A stretch of 64,000 bases of DNA from contig NZ_SCNG01000001.1 of assembly GCF_005503555.1 (NCBI RefSeq), positions 372,001-436,000 of the forward strand, read 5' to 3'. Of the stretch, positions 36,915-46,979 are shown piece by piece; the first letter of the stretch is position 1; every line of letters begins with the position of its first letter. The notes below the pieces were generated by a model. The model worked only from the letters and a program-made list of their open reading frames with translations, had not been told where the DNA came from and ran no database searches. The position numbers and the translations under genes were made by a program. The DNA is from Rudaea sp. 3F27F6. GTDB lineage: Bacteria; Pseudomonadota; Gammaproteobacteria; Xanthomonadales; Rhodanobacteraceae.

Positions 36915-36921
36915 TACTGGC

Positions 36922-37797
36922 TCAACGCCGCTCCATTTTCAGAGCGCGCAGGCGGCCCTGGGCGAGATTCGCTTCCTGCGTGCCCGGATATTTGGCGACG
37001 ACCTGGTTGAGCGTCGTTTCGGCCTGATCCCACTGCTTGAGTTCGTACTGGCAGTAGCCGACCTTGAGCAGCGCCGCCGACGCCTTCTGGCTGTTCGGAT
37101 ACTGCGCGAGCAGTTTATTGAACGCGTCGAGCGAGATCGGATAGTTCTGCGTGACGTAATACGACTCGCCAAGCCAGTAGTAGGCGTTCGGCGTCAGGTC
37201 GCTGTTCGGATACTGGCCGATAAAGCCCTGGAACATGCGTGCGGACTCGGCGTAGCGGCCGTCTTTGAGCGCCGCGAAGGCCTGGTCGTAGGCTGCCTTC
37301 TCGTCGGCCGGATTGGCCGGTGCGGAAGGCGTCTGCGATGCGCCAGTCTGCAGCGGTGTCTGCGCTGCGCCGGCGGGAGGCTGCGAGCTATTCGCCGCCG
37401 CCGTGCCGCCGAGCGCAATGTCCTGCAGTTGGCCGTTGTTGGCCTGCGGATTTGCCGCAGGCGCGGCCGTACCGGGCGCCCTGCCTTCGAGACGGCCGAT
37501 GCGCGAATCGACGTCGATGTATTGATCCTTGCTCTGCTGCTTCAGCTGGTCGAGCTGATGCCTGAGCTCTTCGTTCTGGCCCTGCAACTGCTGGACCTGC
37601 GACTGCAGCGCATTGATCTGGTTGACCAGCTCGACGCTGCCCTGGCCGCCCTGCCCTTGCTGCTGTTCGAGCCGGGTCACGCGCTCGGCGAGACTTTCAC
37701 GCTGGGCGTAGGCCGGCTGTATCGGCAGGAGGACGGAAAACGCAACGGCGGCCGCGAGGGCCGCCGTGCAGGTGAAACGAGTCGAAATCATTGACAT
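36922..37797 (-). CDS. cpoB: Cell division coordinator CpoB (YbgF)
   Basis: 291 residues: a signal peptide (cut near AYA, residue 31), a Gln-rich coiled coil (about 40-105, starting RVTRLEQQQGQ), a Pro/Ala-rich linker and three TPRs (about 165-290, with YDQAFAALKDGRYAESARMFQGFI and similar units). CpoB links PBP1B activity to the Tol machine during constriction. It is the last gene of the tol-pal cluster. Confidence 0.92.
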   Translation of the reverse strand: MSMISTRFTCTAALAAAVAFSVLLPIQPAYAQRESLAERVTRLEQQQGQGGQGSVELVNQINALQSQVQQLQGQNEELRHQLDQLKQQSKDQYIDVDSRIGRLEGRAPGTAAPAANPQANNGQLQDIALGGTAAANSSQPPAGAAQTPLQTGASQTPSAPANPADEKAAYDQAFAALKDGRYAESARMFQGFIGQYPNSDLTPNAYYWLGESYYVTQNYPISLDAFNKLLAQYPNSQKASAALLKVGYCQYELKQWDQAETTLNQVVAKYPGTQEANLAQGRLRALKMERR

Positions 37798-37870
37798 GGT
37801 TTCATCAAATCACAATGAGGGGAAGGCGCGTAGGTGGTTTGGACCCCCGCGCCCGCCCCAGGTTCCGCCA

Positions 37871-38389
37871 TTACTGCTTCGAGGTGTAGACGATCTCGAC
37901 GCGGCGGTTCTTCTGCCAGCAACCTTCGTTGTGCTCGCGGCAGACCGGCTTCTCTTCACCGTAGCTGACGACGTTGAGCTGGCTCGTCGACGCACCGGCG
38001 GCGGCAACGGCGCTCGACACCGCGTTGGCACGGCGCTCGCCGAGGCCTTGGTTGTAGTCGCGCGTACCGCGCTCGTCGGCGTTGCCTTCCAGCGTGACGC
38101 GCGCACCCGGGAACTGACGCAGGTAGGCGGCGTGGCAGGCGATCTGCGCCTGGAATTCCGAGTGGATCTCGGTCTTGTCCAGATCGAACAGGATCACGCG
38201 CTGACGCAGGCAGGAATCGCGGTCGAGATCTTCGGGGCCGCTGTACGGGCCGGACTTGGCCGGAGCGGTCGTCGTCGACGTCTGTTCCGGCGGCGGCGGC
38301 GGGGTCGGCTTGGGCTTGTTGCTCGAGCACGCGGCAAGCGCGGCTGTCGCAACGACGGTGGTCAGGAGAATACGGAACGGGAGCTTCAT
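37871..38389 (-). CDS. pal: Peptidoglycan-associated lipoprotein Pal
   Basis: 172 residues from the ATG at 38389. The lipobox ALAAC places the acylated Cys at residue 21, followed by a Pro-rich linker and an OmpA-like domain with GNADERGTRDYN and LGERRANAV, the peptidoglycan-binding motif. It is anchored in the outer membrane and binds TolB and peptidoglycan. It lies 65 bp after tolB. Confidence 0.95.
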   Translation of the reverse strand: MKLPFRILLTTVVATAALAACSSNKPKPTPPPPPEQTSTTTAPAKSGPYSGPEDLDRDSCLRQRVILFDLDKTEIHSEFQAQIACHAAYLRQFPGARVTLEGNADERGTRDYNQGLGERRANAVSSAVAAAGASTSQLNVVSYGEEKPVCREHNEGCWQKNRRVEIVYTSKQ

Positions 38390-38454
38390 GTTGTTAGCCT
38401 CAGTGTTTTGCCAAAAAGGGGAAGTCACTCGGTTCGACATCCGGTCGAGATTTC

Positions 38455-39768
38455 TTATTGTCCACGCTGCCGATAGGGCGACCAGGCTGGCGAACGAACG
38501 TCCCCGTCGGCCAGAACCAGCCGTTGGCGGACGCGACCGTCCGCCGATACAGCATAGAGTACGTCGCGCGATCCATCGGTTGCGGCATACAAAAGCATGC
38601 TCGCGTTCGGAGCAAAACTCGGCGATTCGTCGAAATTCCCCGGCGAAATGACCGTGTTGCTACCCGAAGCACGATCCAAAACGGCAATATGATACATGTT
38701 TTTATTGCCCTGCGACATGGCGATTTTCTTGCCGTCGTAGCTCACTGTGGCCTTGGCATTGGCGTCGCCGTTGAAGGTGACGCGCGATTCGCCGCCGCCG
38801 CCGGCCGAGACCTGGTAGATCTGCGGCTTGCCGCCGCGATCAGAAGTGAAATAGAGAGTCTGCCCGTCCGGCGCCCAGACCGGCTCGGTGTCGATCGCGT
38901 AGTTGCGCGTGATCTGGGTCAGCGCGCGGCTGCCGAGATCCATCACATAGATGTCCGGATTGACCCCGTTCGACAAACTCAGCGCGAGCTTGCTGCCGTC
39001 GGGCGAGAACGCCGGCGCGCCATTGATGCCCTTGCGTGCGGAAACGACTTCGCGCGCACCGGTGCCGATGTCCTGGATATAGATCGCCGAGGAGCCGCGC
39101 TCGAACGATTCATAGGCGAGCTTGCGCCCGTCGGGCGACCAGGCCGGCGACAGCAGCGGCTGGCGCGATGAGACGACCTGCTGCGGACCATAGCCGTCGG
39201 AGTCGGCAATCATTAGCGCATAAGAAGCGTTGTTGCCGAGGCCCTTGGCCGTCACGTAGGCGATGCGGGTATCGAATGCGCCGCGCACGCCGGTGATCTT
39301 TTCGTAGACCACGTCGGCGACGCGATGCGCGATGCCGCGCATATCGCTGCGCTGGCCCGGAATCGTAAGGCTAGCTAGATTCTTCTGATCACCGACGGTG
39401 TACAACTCGAATTCGACCTTGACCTCACCCGCGCCGGCGTCGATGACACGGCCGACGACGATGTAGTCTTGCTTGAGCAGGCGCCAGGTCGGGAACTTGA
39501 TGTCGGTGCCGCGCGCCGGCGACTCGACGATATCGGTCTTCGCCAGCGTGCGGAACTGGCCGCAGCGGTTGAGATCGTTACTGATTACATCCGAAACGCT
39601 GGTTTCAGGAGGTGCACCGCCGCCCTGCCACTGGAACGGCACCACGGCGACCGGGATCGCCGAAGCATTGCCGTTAGAGATTTCTAGGGTCAGTCCTTGC
39701 GCGAGCAGCGGCGTCGCACAGCATGCAAGCACGAGAGCGGCGAGCCAAGTCAGAAGTCGCTGGTGCAT
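38455..39768 (-). CDS. tolB: Tol-Pal system protein TolB
   Basis: 437 residues with a signal peptide (cut near residue 23). The N-terminal domain (about 30-165) is followed by a six-bladed PD40 propeller with repeated WSPDG and FSPDG motifs (for example SPAWSPDGRKLAYES and APAFSPDGSKLALSLS). TolB is the periplasmic partner that releases Pal from peptidoglycan. The start codon is 3 bp from the tolA stop. Confidence 0.96.
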   Translation of the reverse strand: MHQRLLTWLAALVLACCATPLLAQGLTLEISNGNASAIPVAVVPFQWQGGGAPPETSVSDVISNDLNRCGQFRTLAKTDIVESPARGTDIKFPTWRLLKQDYIVVGRVIDAGAGEVKVEFELYTVGDQKNLASLTIPGQRSDMRGIAHRVADVVYEKITGVRGAFDTRIAYVTAKGLGNNASYALMIADSDGYGPQQVVSSRQPLLSPAWSPDGRKLAYESFERGSSAIYIQDIGTGAREVVSARKGINGAPAFSPDGSKLALSLSNGVNPDIYVMDLGSRALTQITRNYAIDTEPVWAPDGQTLYFTSDRGGKPQIYQVSAGGGGESRVTFNGDANAKATVSYDGKKIAMSQGNKNMYHIAVLDRASGSNTVISPGNFDESPSFAPNASMLLYAATDGSRDVLYAVSADGRVRQRLVLADGDVRSPAWSPYRQRGQ

Positions 39769-39771
39769 GTC

Positions 39772-40716
39772 TTAGGTTCCGTCGTATTTGAAAATAAAAG
39801 TGATGTTGCGCTGGAAGACGCTTTCATAACCCTTGTAAGGCAATGGCTGCGCCTTGGTGACGGCCTGCTTGATCGAATTCTGCGTCACCATGTCGGCATT
39901 GCACGGCGAGCCGATCGTCGTGTTGATCACCGTGCCGCCAGGAATCTGCGTGATCGTGATGGCACAGCGTACACCGGTCGGCGTCGTATCCGGGCGATTC
40001 CAATTATCAGTCACGACCTTGATGATCGCTGAACTGTACTCGGCGAGCAGGCTCGTATCGGTACCGTTCATGCCGGTTTTCGCCTCGCTCGCCTCAGGCA
40101 CGTCGGCCGCCTGCGCCTTGACCGGCGGAGGCGCCGACTGCTGTTTCTGCAAGTCGTCGAGCTGCTGCATTTTCTGCTGCGCGAGCTTGAGTTTTTTGTC
40201 GTTCGCGGCGCGCTCCTTGCGGATGTCTTCGAGCTGTTTCTGGATCTGCTGCTGCTTCTCGCGCTGCTCCGCCTCCTTGCGCTCCTCTTCCTTCTGCAGC
40301 TCGATCTGCTTCTGCTTGACCTTTTCCTCTTCGGCCTTCTTTGCCTGCTGGGCCTTGAGCATCGCCATTTCGGCGATCTTTTCCTGATCGCGATTGTCGT
40401 TCTTCTGCACCGTCGGCGGCGGCGTCTTCTCGGGCTGCGGCGGCGGGGGCGGCGCGGGCTTCGGCTCGGGCGGCGGCGCTGCTTCTTCCTTCGGCGGCGC
40501 GGGCGGCGTCTTGCTCACGGGCCGCGGCTTGGGTGCGGCGACCTTGCCGACAAATTCGGCTTCGATGATCGGTCCCTCTAAGGTCGGCATCGCCTGCGGG
40601 GTCACCCAGATCAAACCGAGGAACAACGACGCGAACACGCCCAGATGCACGAGCAGTGCATACAAGTAAGCGCGCGCTTTGTCGCTGGAGGTTTCCATCG
40701 TCGTTTTGACGGGCAT
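39772..40716 (-). CDS. tolA: TolA energy-transducing protein
   Basis: 314 residues; a second Met seven codons in could also start it. One transmembrane helix (about 17-38), a Pro/Lys/Glu-rich stretch (about 60-110), a long Glu/Lys/Gln helix (about 110-210) and a compact C-terminal domain ending RNITFIFKYDGT. TolA spans the periplasm and couples TolQR proton flow to TolB-Pal. Confidence 0.92.
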   Translation of the reverse strand: MPVKTTMETSSDKARAYLYALLVHLGVFASLFLGLIWVTPQAMPTLEGPIIEAEFVGKVAAPKPRPVSKTPPAPPKEEAAPPPEPKPAPPPPPQPEKTPPPTVQKNDNRDQEKIAEMAMLKAQQAKKAEEEKVKQKQIELQKEEERKEAEQREKQQQIQKQLEDIRKERAANDKKLKLAQQKMQQLDDLQKQQSAPPPVKAQAADVPEASEAKTGMNGTDTSLLAEYSSAIIKVVTDNWNRPDTTPTGVRCAITITQIPGGTVINTTIGSPCNADMVTQNSIKQAVTKAQPLPYKGYESVFQRNITFIFKYDGT

Positions 40717-40743
40717 CGTGGGACGAGTTGTCGTCGCGGACCG

Positions 40744-41172
40744 TTACTGCTTCTTGTCTTGCACGGGCTGACTCATCAGCCCGACTTTCGTGACGCCGGC
40801 AGCCTGCAGGCCCGGCAGAATGTCGTAGACGGCGCCGTAGCTCGCGCGGGTGTCGCCACCGATCAGCACCGGAATCTGCGGATTCTGGCGTACGAAGGCA
40901 CCGACTTTCTTGATCAGATCTTCCTGTCCGATCGCTTCACGTTGAGCGCTGCCGAGCGTGAGGAACAGCTTGCCGTCCTGATCGACGCTGATCAGCACAG
41001 GCTCCTTGTCGACCTGCACTGCTTTCGCGGTCGATTGCGGCAGTTGGATATCGACACCGAGATTGAGCAGCGGCGCCGTCACCATGAAGATGATCAGCAG
41101 CACGAGCATCACGTCGATGTACGGAACGACGTTGATCTCGGCTTTGAGTTTGCGTTTCTTACGCGTGCGCAT
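40744..41172 (-). CDS. tolR: TolR proton-channel subunit
   Basis: 142 residues. A basic N-terminus (RTRKKRKLKAEINVVPYID) precedes one helix (VMLVLLIIFMVTAP) that carries the conserved Asp of TolR/ExbD, and a periplasmic domain with LPQSTAK and GDTRASYGAVYDIL follows. It works with TolQ as the stator of the Tol motor. It is separated from tolQ by 133 bp that contain a repeat. Confidence 0.95.
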   Translation of the reverse strand: MRTRKKRKLKAEINVVPYIDVMLVLLIIFMVTAPLLNLGVDIQLPQSTAKAVQVDKEPVLISVDQDGKLFLTLGSAQREAIGQEDLIKKVGAFVRQNPQIPVLIGGDTRASYGAVYDILPGLQAAGVTKVGLMSQPVQDKKQ

Positions 41173-41203
41173 GGTTATTCAATCGCTCGAAGAGCTTTTC
41201 TTT

Positions 41204-41296
41204 GCCACGGATTACACGGGTCAAATCTGATCAGGCAACTTGGACCAAATCTGTTCGATTTCGCTTTTATCCGTGCAATCCGCGTCATCCGTGGCC
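41204..41296. repeat. GCCACGGAT-family inverted repeat inside the tol operon
   Basis: GCCACGGATTACACGG (41204-41219) is partly inverted by TATCCGTGCAATCCGCGTCATCCGTGGCC (second half of the unit, ending at 41296, here given in two parts: TATCCGTGCAATCCG and CGTCATCCGTGGCC). A shorter inner dyad surrounds CAAATCTG. The unit lies between the tolQ stop and the tolR start, so its RNA copy is probably in the tol mRNA. It is related to the unit at 8852-8949. Confidence 0.65.
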
Positions 41297-41305
41297 AAAT
41301 GTTTC

Positions 41306-41995
41306 TCACACCCCGTCGTCGGAGTGAACCTGTCGCTGCAGGATCGAAGAGAACTCTTCGACGAAGGTGTCGAAACGCGTCGACAGACGCTCGATCTTGG
41401 TCTGGAAGCGGTTGTACGCCCACACCGCCGGGATCGCCGCGATCAGGCCCATCGCGGTCGCGATCAGCGCTTCGGCGATACCGGGCGCGACGGTGGCGAT
41501 CGTCGCCTCCTTCATATTCGCAAGACCGACGAAGGCGACCATGATGCCCGCGACCGTGCCGAGCAGTCCGACATAAGGGCTGATCGAGCCGACGTTGGCG
41601 AGAAATTCGACATTCTGTTCGAGCCGGTCGAGCTCGCGCGACTCGGCCACGCGCATGCCGCGCTGGGCGCCTTCGAGGATAGTGCGCCCGTCGAGGCGAC
41701 CGCGCTGGCGCAGGCGTGCGAATTCGCGAAAGCCCGCTTCGAAGATGCTTTCGATGCCGGTCGTCGCGCCGTTCGAAGTGACTTCGCGGAACAGGCCGGC
41801 GAGATCGGCGCCCGACCAGAAGCGCTCCTCGAATTCGTCCGCGCCTTCCATCGCCCGGTTGAGCATCGCGCGTTTGCGGAAGATGATCACCCAGGACATG
41901 AAAGAAAAGATCAACAGGATCATCATCACGATCTTGACGAACCAGCTCGCTTGGAGCACGAGGTCGAGGATGTTCAGGCCGCTGGCGGTGGGCAT
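41306..41995 (-). CDS. tolQ: TolQ proton-channel subunit
   Basis: 229 residues with three helices: about 15-40, and a pair at about 135-200 containing VGLLGTVAGIMVAFVGLAN and EALIATAMGLIAAIPAVWAYN, the MotA/TolQ/ExbB core. The Thr and Glu residues of the channel lie in these helices. It forms the inner-membrane motor with TolR. It is 8 bp downstream of ybgC on the same strand. Confidence 0.95.
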   Translation of the reverse strand: MPTASGLNILDLVLQASWFVKIVMMILLIFSFMSWVIIFRKRAMLNRAMEGADEFEERFWSGADLAGLFREVTSNGATTGIESIFEAGFREFARLRQRGRLDGRTILEGAQRGMRVAESRELDRLEQNVEFLANVGSISPYVGLLGTVAGIMVAFVGLANMKEATIATVAPGIAEALIATAMGLIAAIPAVWAYNRFQTKIERLSTRFDTFVEEFSSILQRQVHSDDGV

Positions 41996-42003
41996 GTGGA
42001 TTC

Positions 42004-42462
42004 TTATCGGTTCGAGGAAAACAGGGTTTCAGGGATGCGCTGAGGCTTGAAATCGGTGGCGGCGACGCAGGCCACACGCACGCGCGCCGTCACAAGCGCG
42101 GCGCCATTGCTGCGCAGAAGTATACGTTGCACAAAAGTCATCGAAGCTGAACGGCGCTCGACCGTTTCGATCGTCGCTTCGAGCTCGTCATCGAGCCGCG
42201 CGGGCGCCAGATACTCGGCCGTCACGTCGCGCACGACGAAGACGACGCCGAGCTCTTCGCGCACGCGCGACTGGTCGATGCCGAGGCTGCGCAACCACTC
42301 GGTGCGCACGCGTTCGAGGAAGCGCAGGTAGTTCGCGTAGTAGACGACGCCGCCGGCGTCGGTGTCTTCCCAGTAGATGCGGACGGGCCAGGAGAAGACG
42401 GGATGAGCGGTCAACGGTGAGCGGTCAGCGGGAACGGCAGCTCGTCGCGGCTCGCTGTGCAT
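42004..42462 (-). CDS. ybgC: Acyl-CoA thioesterase YbgC (hot-dog fold)
   Basis: 152 residues from the ATG at 42462; the frame is open further upstream, but that part is encoded by simple-sequence repeats. The core VRIYWEDTDAGGVVYYANYLRFLERVRTEW has the catalytic Asp and Tyr of the 4HBT family. YbgC heads the tol-pal cluster and in E. coli hydrolyses acyl-CoA and acyl-ACP for phospholipid metabolism. The true start may lie a few codons later. Confidence 0.88.
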   Translation of the reverse strand: MHSEPRRAAVPADRSPLTAHPVFSWPVRIYWEDTDAGGVVYYANYLRFLERVRTEWLRSLGIDQSRVREELGVVFVVRDVTAEYLAPARLDDELEATIETVERRSASMTFVQRILLRSNGAALVTARVRVACVAATDFKPQRIPETLFSSNR

Positions 42463-42524
42463 TTCGGCATCTGCATCGAAAACTCTCTCGAAGTGACCGG
42501 CCGCCTGCTCCTTCCGCCGACCGC

Positions 42525-43595
<1,071 letters not shown>

Positions 43596-43608
43596 GCCGG
43601 CATTATGG

Positions 43609-43663
<55 letters not shown>

Positions 43664-43734
43664 GAAGAGCTATGTGCCAAAGCAACGATCCGTCTTCTTC
43701 CGCTCACCGCTCACCGTCCCGCCGCTCACGCTCT

Positions 43735-45633
43735 TCAGATTTCCACCTGCGTTCCAAGCTCGATCATGCGGTTGCCGGGAATGCGGAAGAACGCCGTCGC
43801 CGGGCTGCCGTTGCGGGTCAGGAAGGCGAACAATTTGTCGCGCCACATCGGCATGCCGCGCGCGCCGGCCGAAGCGATCACGTTCTCGCGGCTGAGGAAG
43901 AACGTCGTGTCCATCATGTCGAAGCCGAGGCCCTTGGCCTCGCAGTTCTGCATCGAAAACGGAATATCCGGGTCCTCGGCGAAGCCGTAACGCAGCACGA
44001 CGCGATAGAACTCGTGGCCGAGCGCGGTGATCTCGGTGCGCTCGCCGTACTCCGCGACGGGCGTGTCGAGTGTCTCGATCGTCATCAGGATATTGCGCTC
44101 GTGCAGCACCTTGTTGTGCTTGAGATTGTGCAGCATCGCGTTCGGCACCGCGTGCACGTTCGCGGTGAGGAACACCGCCGTGCCGGGCACGCGCAGCGGC
44201 GGATGCGCGGTCACGCTTTCGATGAACGGTTCGAGCGCGAGACCGCCCTGGCGCAGCTCGCGCAGGACCAGTTCGCGGCCCTTGCGCCAGGTGCTCATGA
44301 TGACGAACGAGCCGAGGCCGAGCACGAGCGGGAACCAGCCGCCGTGTTCGATCTTGATCGCGTTCGCGCTGAAGAAGGCGACGTCGATGATGAGGAAGGT
44401 CACGCCGGCGAGAATGACCGACAACCGACTCCAGCCCCAGATGCGGCGTGCGACGACCAGAGCAAGACAGGTCGTGATCGTCATCGTGCCGGTCACTGCG
44501 ATGCCGTAGGCTGCGGCGAGATTCTCCGACGAACGGAAGCCGATCACGGCGCCGAGAATGAGGACCATCAGGGTGCCGTTGACCCATGGCAGGAAAATCT
44601 GCCCCTGCGTCTCCTTCGAGGTATGGACCACGGCCATGCGCGGCGCGAATCCGAGCTGGATCGCTTCGCGCGTCATCGAGAACGCGCCGGTGATCACCGA
44701 CTGCGAGGCGATGATCGTCGCCACGGTCGCCAGCGCGATCATCGGATACAGCAAGCCACCGGGCACCATGAGATAAAACGGATTGCTCACCGCTTCGGGC
44801 TTGCCGATCAGCAGCGCGCCCTGGCCGAAGTAGTTGAGCACGAGCGCGGGCGAGACGTAGCTGAACCAGGCAATGCGGATCGGCTTCTTGCCGAAGTGGC
44901 CCATGTCGGCATACAGCGCCTCGGCGCCGGTCAGGCAGAGCACGACGCCGCCGAGCGCGAGAAAAGCGTGCGCGCCGTTGTCGCGAAAGAACGTCACCGC
45001 GTGCCACGGATTGACCGCGTACAGCACCTGTGGCTGCTGCAGAATCTGGTACACGCCGAGCGCGGCGATCGAAGCGAACCAGAGCAGCATGATCGGCCCG
45101 AACATCGCGCCCATCTTCGCGCTGCCGCGCTTCTGGATCGTGAACAGGCCGACCACGATGACCAATGTGATCGGCACGACCCAGCGGTCGAGCGCCGGTG
45201 CGGCGACCTTGACGCCTTCGACCGCGGACAGGATCGACACAGCCGGCGTGATCACGCCGTCGCCGTAGAACAGCGACGCGCCGAACAGGCCGAGCACGAC
45301 GATGACGCGCTTGAGTGCGACGTTGTCGCGCGCGCCGCGCTGGGCCAGCGCCATGAGCGCCATGATGCCGCCCTCGCCCTTGTTGTCGGCGCGCATGATG
45401 AAGACCACATACTTGAGCGAGACGACCATGACCAGCGACCAGAACATCAGCGACATCACGCCGAGCACGTTCTCCGGATTCGCCGGTATACCCTGCTCGC
45501 CGAAAGTCACCTGCACCGAATACAGCGGCGAGGTACCGATGTCGCCGTAGACCACGCCGAGCGCACCGAGCGCGAGCGCGGCAAGCGCCTTGGTGCGCGC
45601 GGAGCCTGTAGCAGTTTGTGCGTTGGATTGCAT
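43735..45633 (-). CDS. kup: Potassium transporter Kup
   Basis: 632 residues with about 12 helices and a cytoplasmic tail. The start ALAALALGALGVVYGDIGTSPLYS is the Kup signature, and GDGVITPAVSILSAVEG and EALYADMGHFG follow. It takes up K+ with protons at low affinity. Its placement between ruvA and ruvB is recurrent in Lysobacterales. Confidence 0.95.
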   Translation of the reverse strand: MQSNAQTATGSARTKALAALALGALGVVYGDIGTSPLYSVQVTFGEQGIPANPENVLGVMSLMFWSLVMVVSLKYVVFIMRADNKGEGGIMALMALAQRGARDNVALKRVIVVLGLFGASLFYGDGVITPAVSILSAVEGVKVAAPALDRWVVPITLVIVVGLFTIQKRGSAKMGAMFGPIMLLWFASIAALGVYQILQQPQVLYAVNPWHAVTFFRDNGAHAFLALGGVVLCLTGAEALYADMGHFGKKPIRIAWFSYVSPALVLNYFGQGALLIGKPEAVSNPFYLMVPGGLLYPMIALATVATIIASQSVITGAFSMTREAIQLGFAPRMAVVHTSKETQGQIFLPWVNGTLMVLILGAVIGFRSSENLAAAYGIAVTGTMTITTCLALVVARRIWGWSRLSVILAGVTFLIIDVAFFSANAIKIEHGGWFPLVLGLGSFVIMSTWRKGRELVLRELRQGGLALEPFIESVTAHPPLRVPGTAVFLTANVHAVPNAMLHNLKHNKVLHERNILMTIETLDTPVAEYGERTEITALGHEFYRVVLRYGFAEDPDIPFSMQNCEAKGLGFDMMDTTFFLSRENVIASAGARGMPMWRDKLFAFLTRNGSPATAFFRIPGNRMIELGTQVEI

Positions 45634-45669
45634 GAGCGTCCCCTGAAACAGAACCGTGTATCCGCGCCG

Positions 45670-46260
45670 CTAGCGCAATGCCGCCTTGAGCGCCTTGCGG
45701 ATGATCGCTTCGGCATCGTCGCCCGCGGCGAACGCATCCTTGACCAGCCGCGCCGCTTCGGCCGGCTTGTAGCCGAGCTGCTGCAACGCACTCGATGCTT
45801 CCGTCTGCGGGTCCTTCGCCAAGCCGACCGCGCCCGCAACCGGCGCAGTGAGGGCCATGCCGTCGACGCGGTCGCGCAGCTCGACGATGATGCGTTCGGC
45901 AGTCTTCTTGCCGATGCCGGGAATCCGCGTCAGCGCGGCGATGTCACCCGCCTGCACGAGGCGCGCGAACTCGTCGGTCGATACGCCCGACAGCACCGCG
46001 AGCGCCGTCTTCGCGCCGATGCCCGAAACTTTCTGGATCGTGCGAAACAACGTGCGCTCGGCTTCGCGCAGGAAGCCGTACAGCGACACCGTGTCTTCTT
46101 TCGCCGCGTAGTGCACGTGCAGCGCGACCTCGCGGCCGACTTCGGGCAGATCGAACACCGTCGACATCGGCGCCTCGACCTCGTAGCCGACACCGCCGAC
46201 GTCGATCACCAGCCACGGCGGCTGCTTCGAGGCGAGGATTCCGCGCAGACGCCCGATCAT
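45670..46260 (-). CDS. ruvA: Holliday junction protein RuvA
   Basis: 196 residues from the ATG at 46260. Domain [10 protein letters not shown], helix-hairpin-helix motifs ([15 protein letters not shown] and [19 protein letters not shown]) and domain III (about 145-196) with LGYKPAEA are all present. It recognises the junction and loads RuvB. The ATG overlaps the ruvC stop by 4 bp. Confidence 0.95.
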   Translation of the reverse strand: MIGRLRGILASKQPPWLVIDVGGVGYEVEAPMSTVFDLPEVGREVALHVHYAAKEDTVSLYGFLREAERTLFRTIQKVSGIGAKTALAVLSGVSTDEFARLVQAGDIAALTRIPGIGKKTAERIIVELRDRVDGMALTAPVAGAVGLAKDPQTEASSALQQLGYKPAEAARLVKDAFAAGDDAEAIIRKALKAALR

Positions 46261-46811
46261 CGCCAGCTCCTCCACGACGAGGCGCTGCCGCGCGTGCGCA
46301 CCAGCGCGGCGAGCGGTGCGCTCGCGTGCAGGCGCTGCGCGCTTTCGCGCGCGTGCGCATGGGTCAGCGCGACGGCAAGCGCATCGGCCGCGTCGGCCTG
46401 GAGCTTGCGCTCGATATTCAAAAGTATACTGACCATGTGCTGCACCTGGCGTTTCTCCGCACCGCCGCCGCCAACCACCGATTGTTTGATTTCCTTGGCC
46501 GAGTATTCGGCGACCGGCAGACCGCGATTGACCACTGCGCAGATCGCGGCGCCGCGCGCGTGGCCAAGCTTCAGCGCAGAATCGGGATTGCGCGCCATGA
46601 ACACGCGCTCGATCGCGACTTCGTCGGGCCGATGCTCGGCGACGATCGCGCAAAGCTCATCGAAGATCTGCTTGAGGCGCAGCGGGAAGCTGTCGTTGTC
46701 GAGCAGGTTCAGCGCAGTATGGAAGACGTGGGTCGTGCGGCCGCCGGTGTCAATGTCGACGATGCCGACGCCGGTGCGCTGCGAGCCGGGATCGATGCCG
46801 AGTATGCGCAC
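46257..46811 (-). CDS. ruvC: Holliday junction resolvase RuvC
   Basis: 184 residues from the GTG at 46811, where [14 protein letters not shown] aligns with the usual RuvC start. An ATG at 46868 would add 19 residues encoded by ATTCGGG repeats ([11 protein letters not shown]), which I take to be outside the ancestral gene. The catalytic acids are Asp in GIDPG, Glu in AIERVF and the late Asp pair in [12 protein letters not shown]. It cuts junctions moved by RuvAB. Confidence 0.93.
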   Translation of the reverse strand: MRILGIDPGSQRTGVGIVDIDTGGRTTHVFHTALNLLDNDSFPLRLKQIFDELCAIVAEHRPDEVAIERVFMARNPDSALKLGHARGAAICAVVNRGLPVAEYSAKEIKQSVVGGGGAEKRQVQHMVSILLNIERKLQADAADALAVALTHAHARESAQRLHASAPLAALVRTRGSASSWRSWR

Positions 46812-46817
46812 CGAACC

Positions 46818-46970
46818 GGGATTCGGGATTGCGGATTCGGGATTCGAGACGGCGCGGCGCAAAGTCATGGCTTGTTCGTTGAAGTAGGCGCAACGGACAT
46901 CGTGAAAAGAATCCCGCGCAGCGAGTGCGCGCTTTTCCCGAATCTCGAATCCCGAATCTCCAATCCCGGC
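46818..46970. repeat. Inverted pair of GGGATTCG-type repeats at the ruvC 5' end
   Basis: GGGATTCGGGATTGCGGATTCGG and neighbouring bases (46818-46850, here shortened to GGGATTCGGGATT and GCGGATTCGG) are mirrored by CCCGAATCTCGAATCCCG... at 46938-46970. Both arms are made of ATTCGGG/CCCGAAT heptamers. The left arm overlaps the possible 5' extension of ruvC. It is a short interspersed repeat rather than a gene. Confidence 0.6.
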
Positions 46971-46979
46971 TCCACCATT

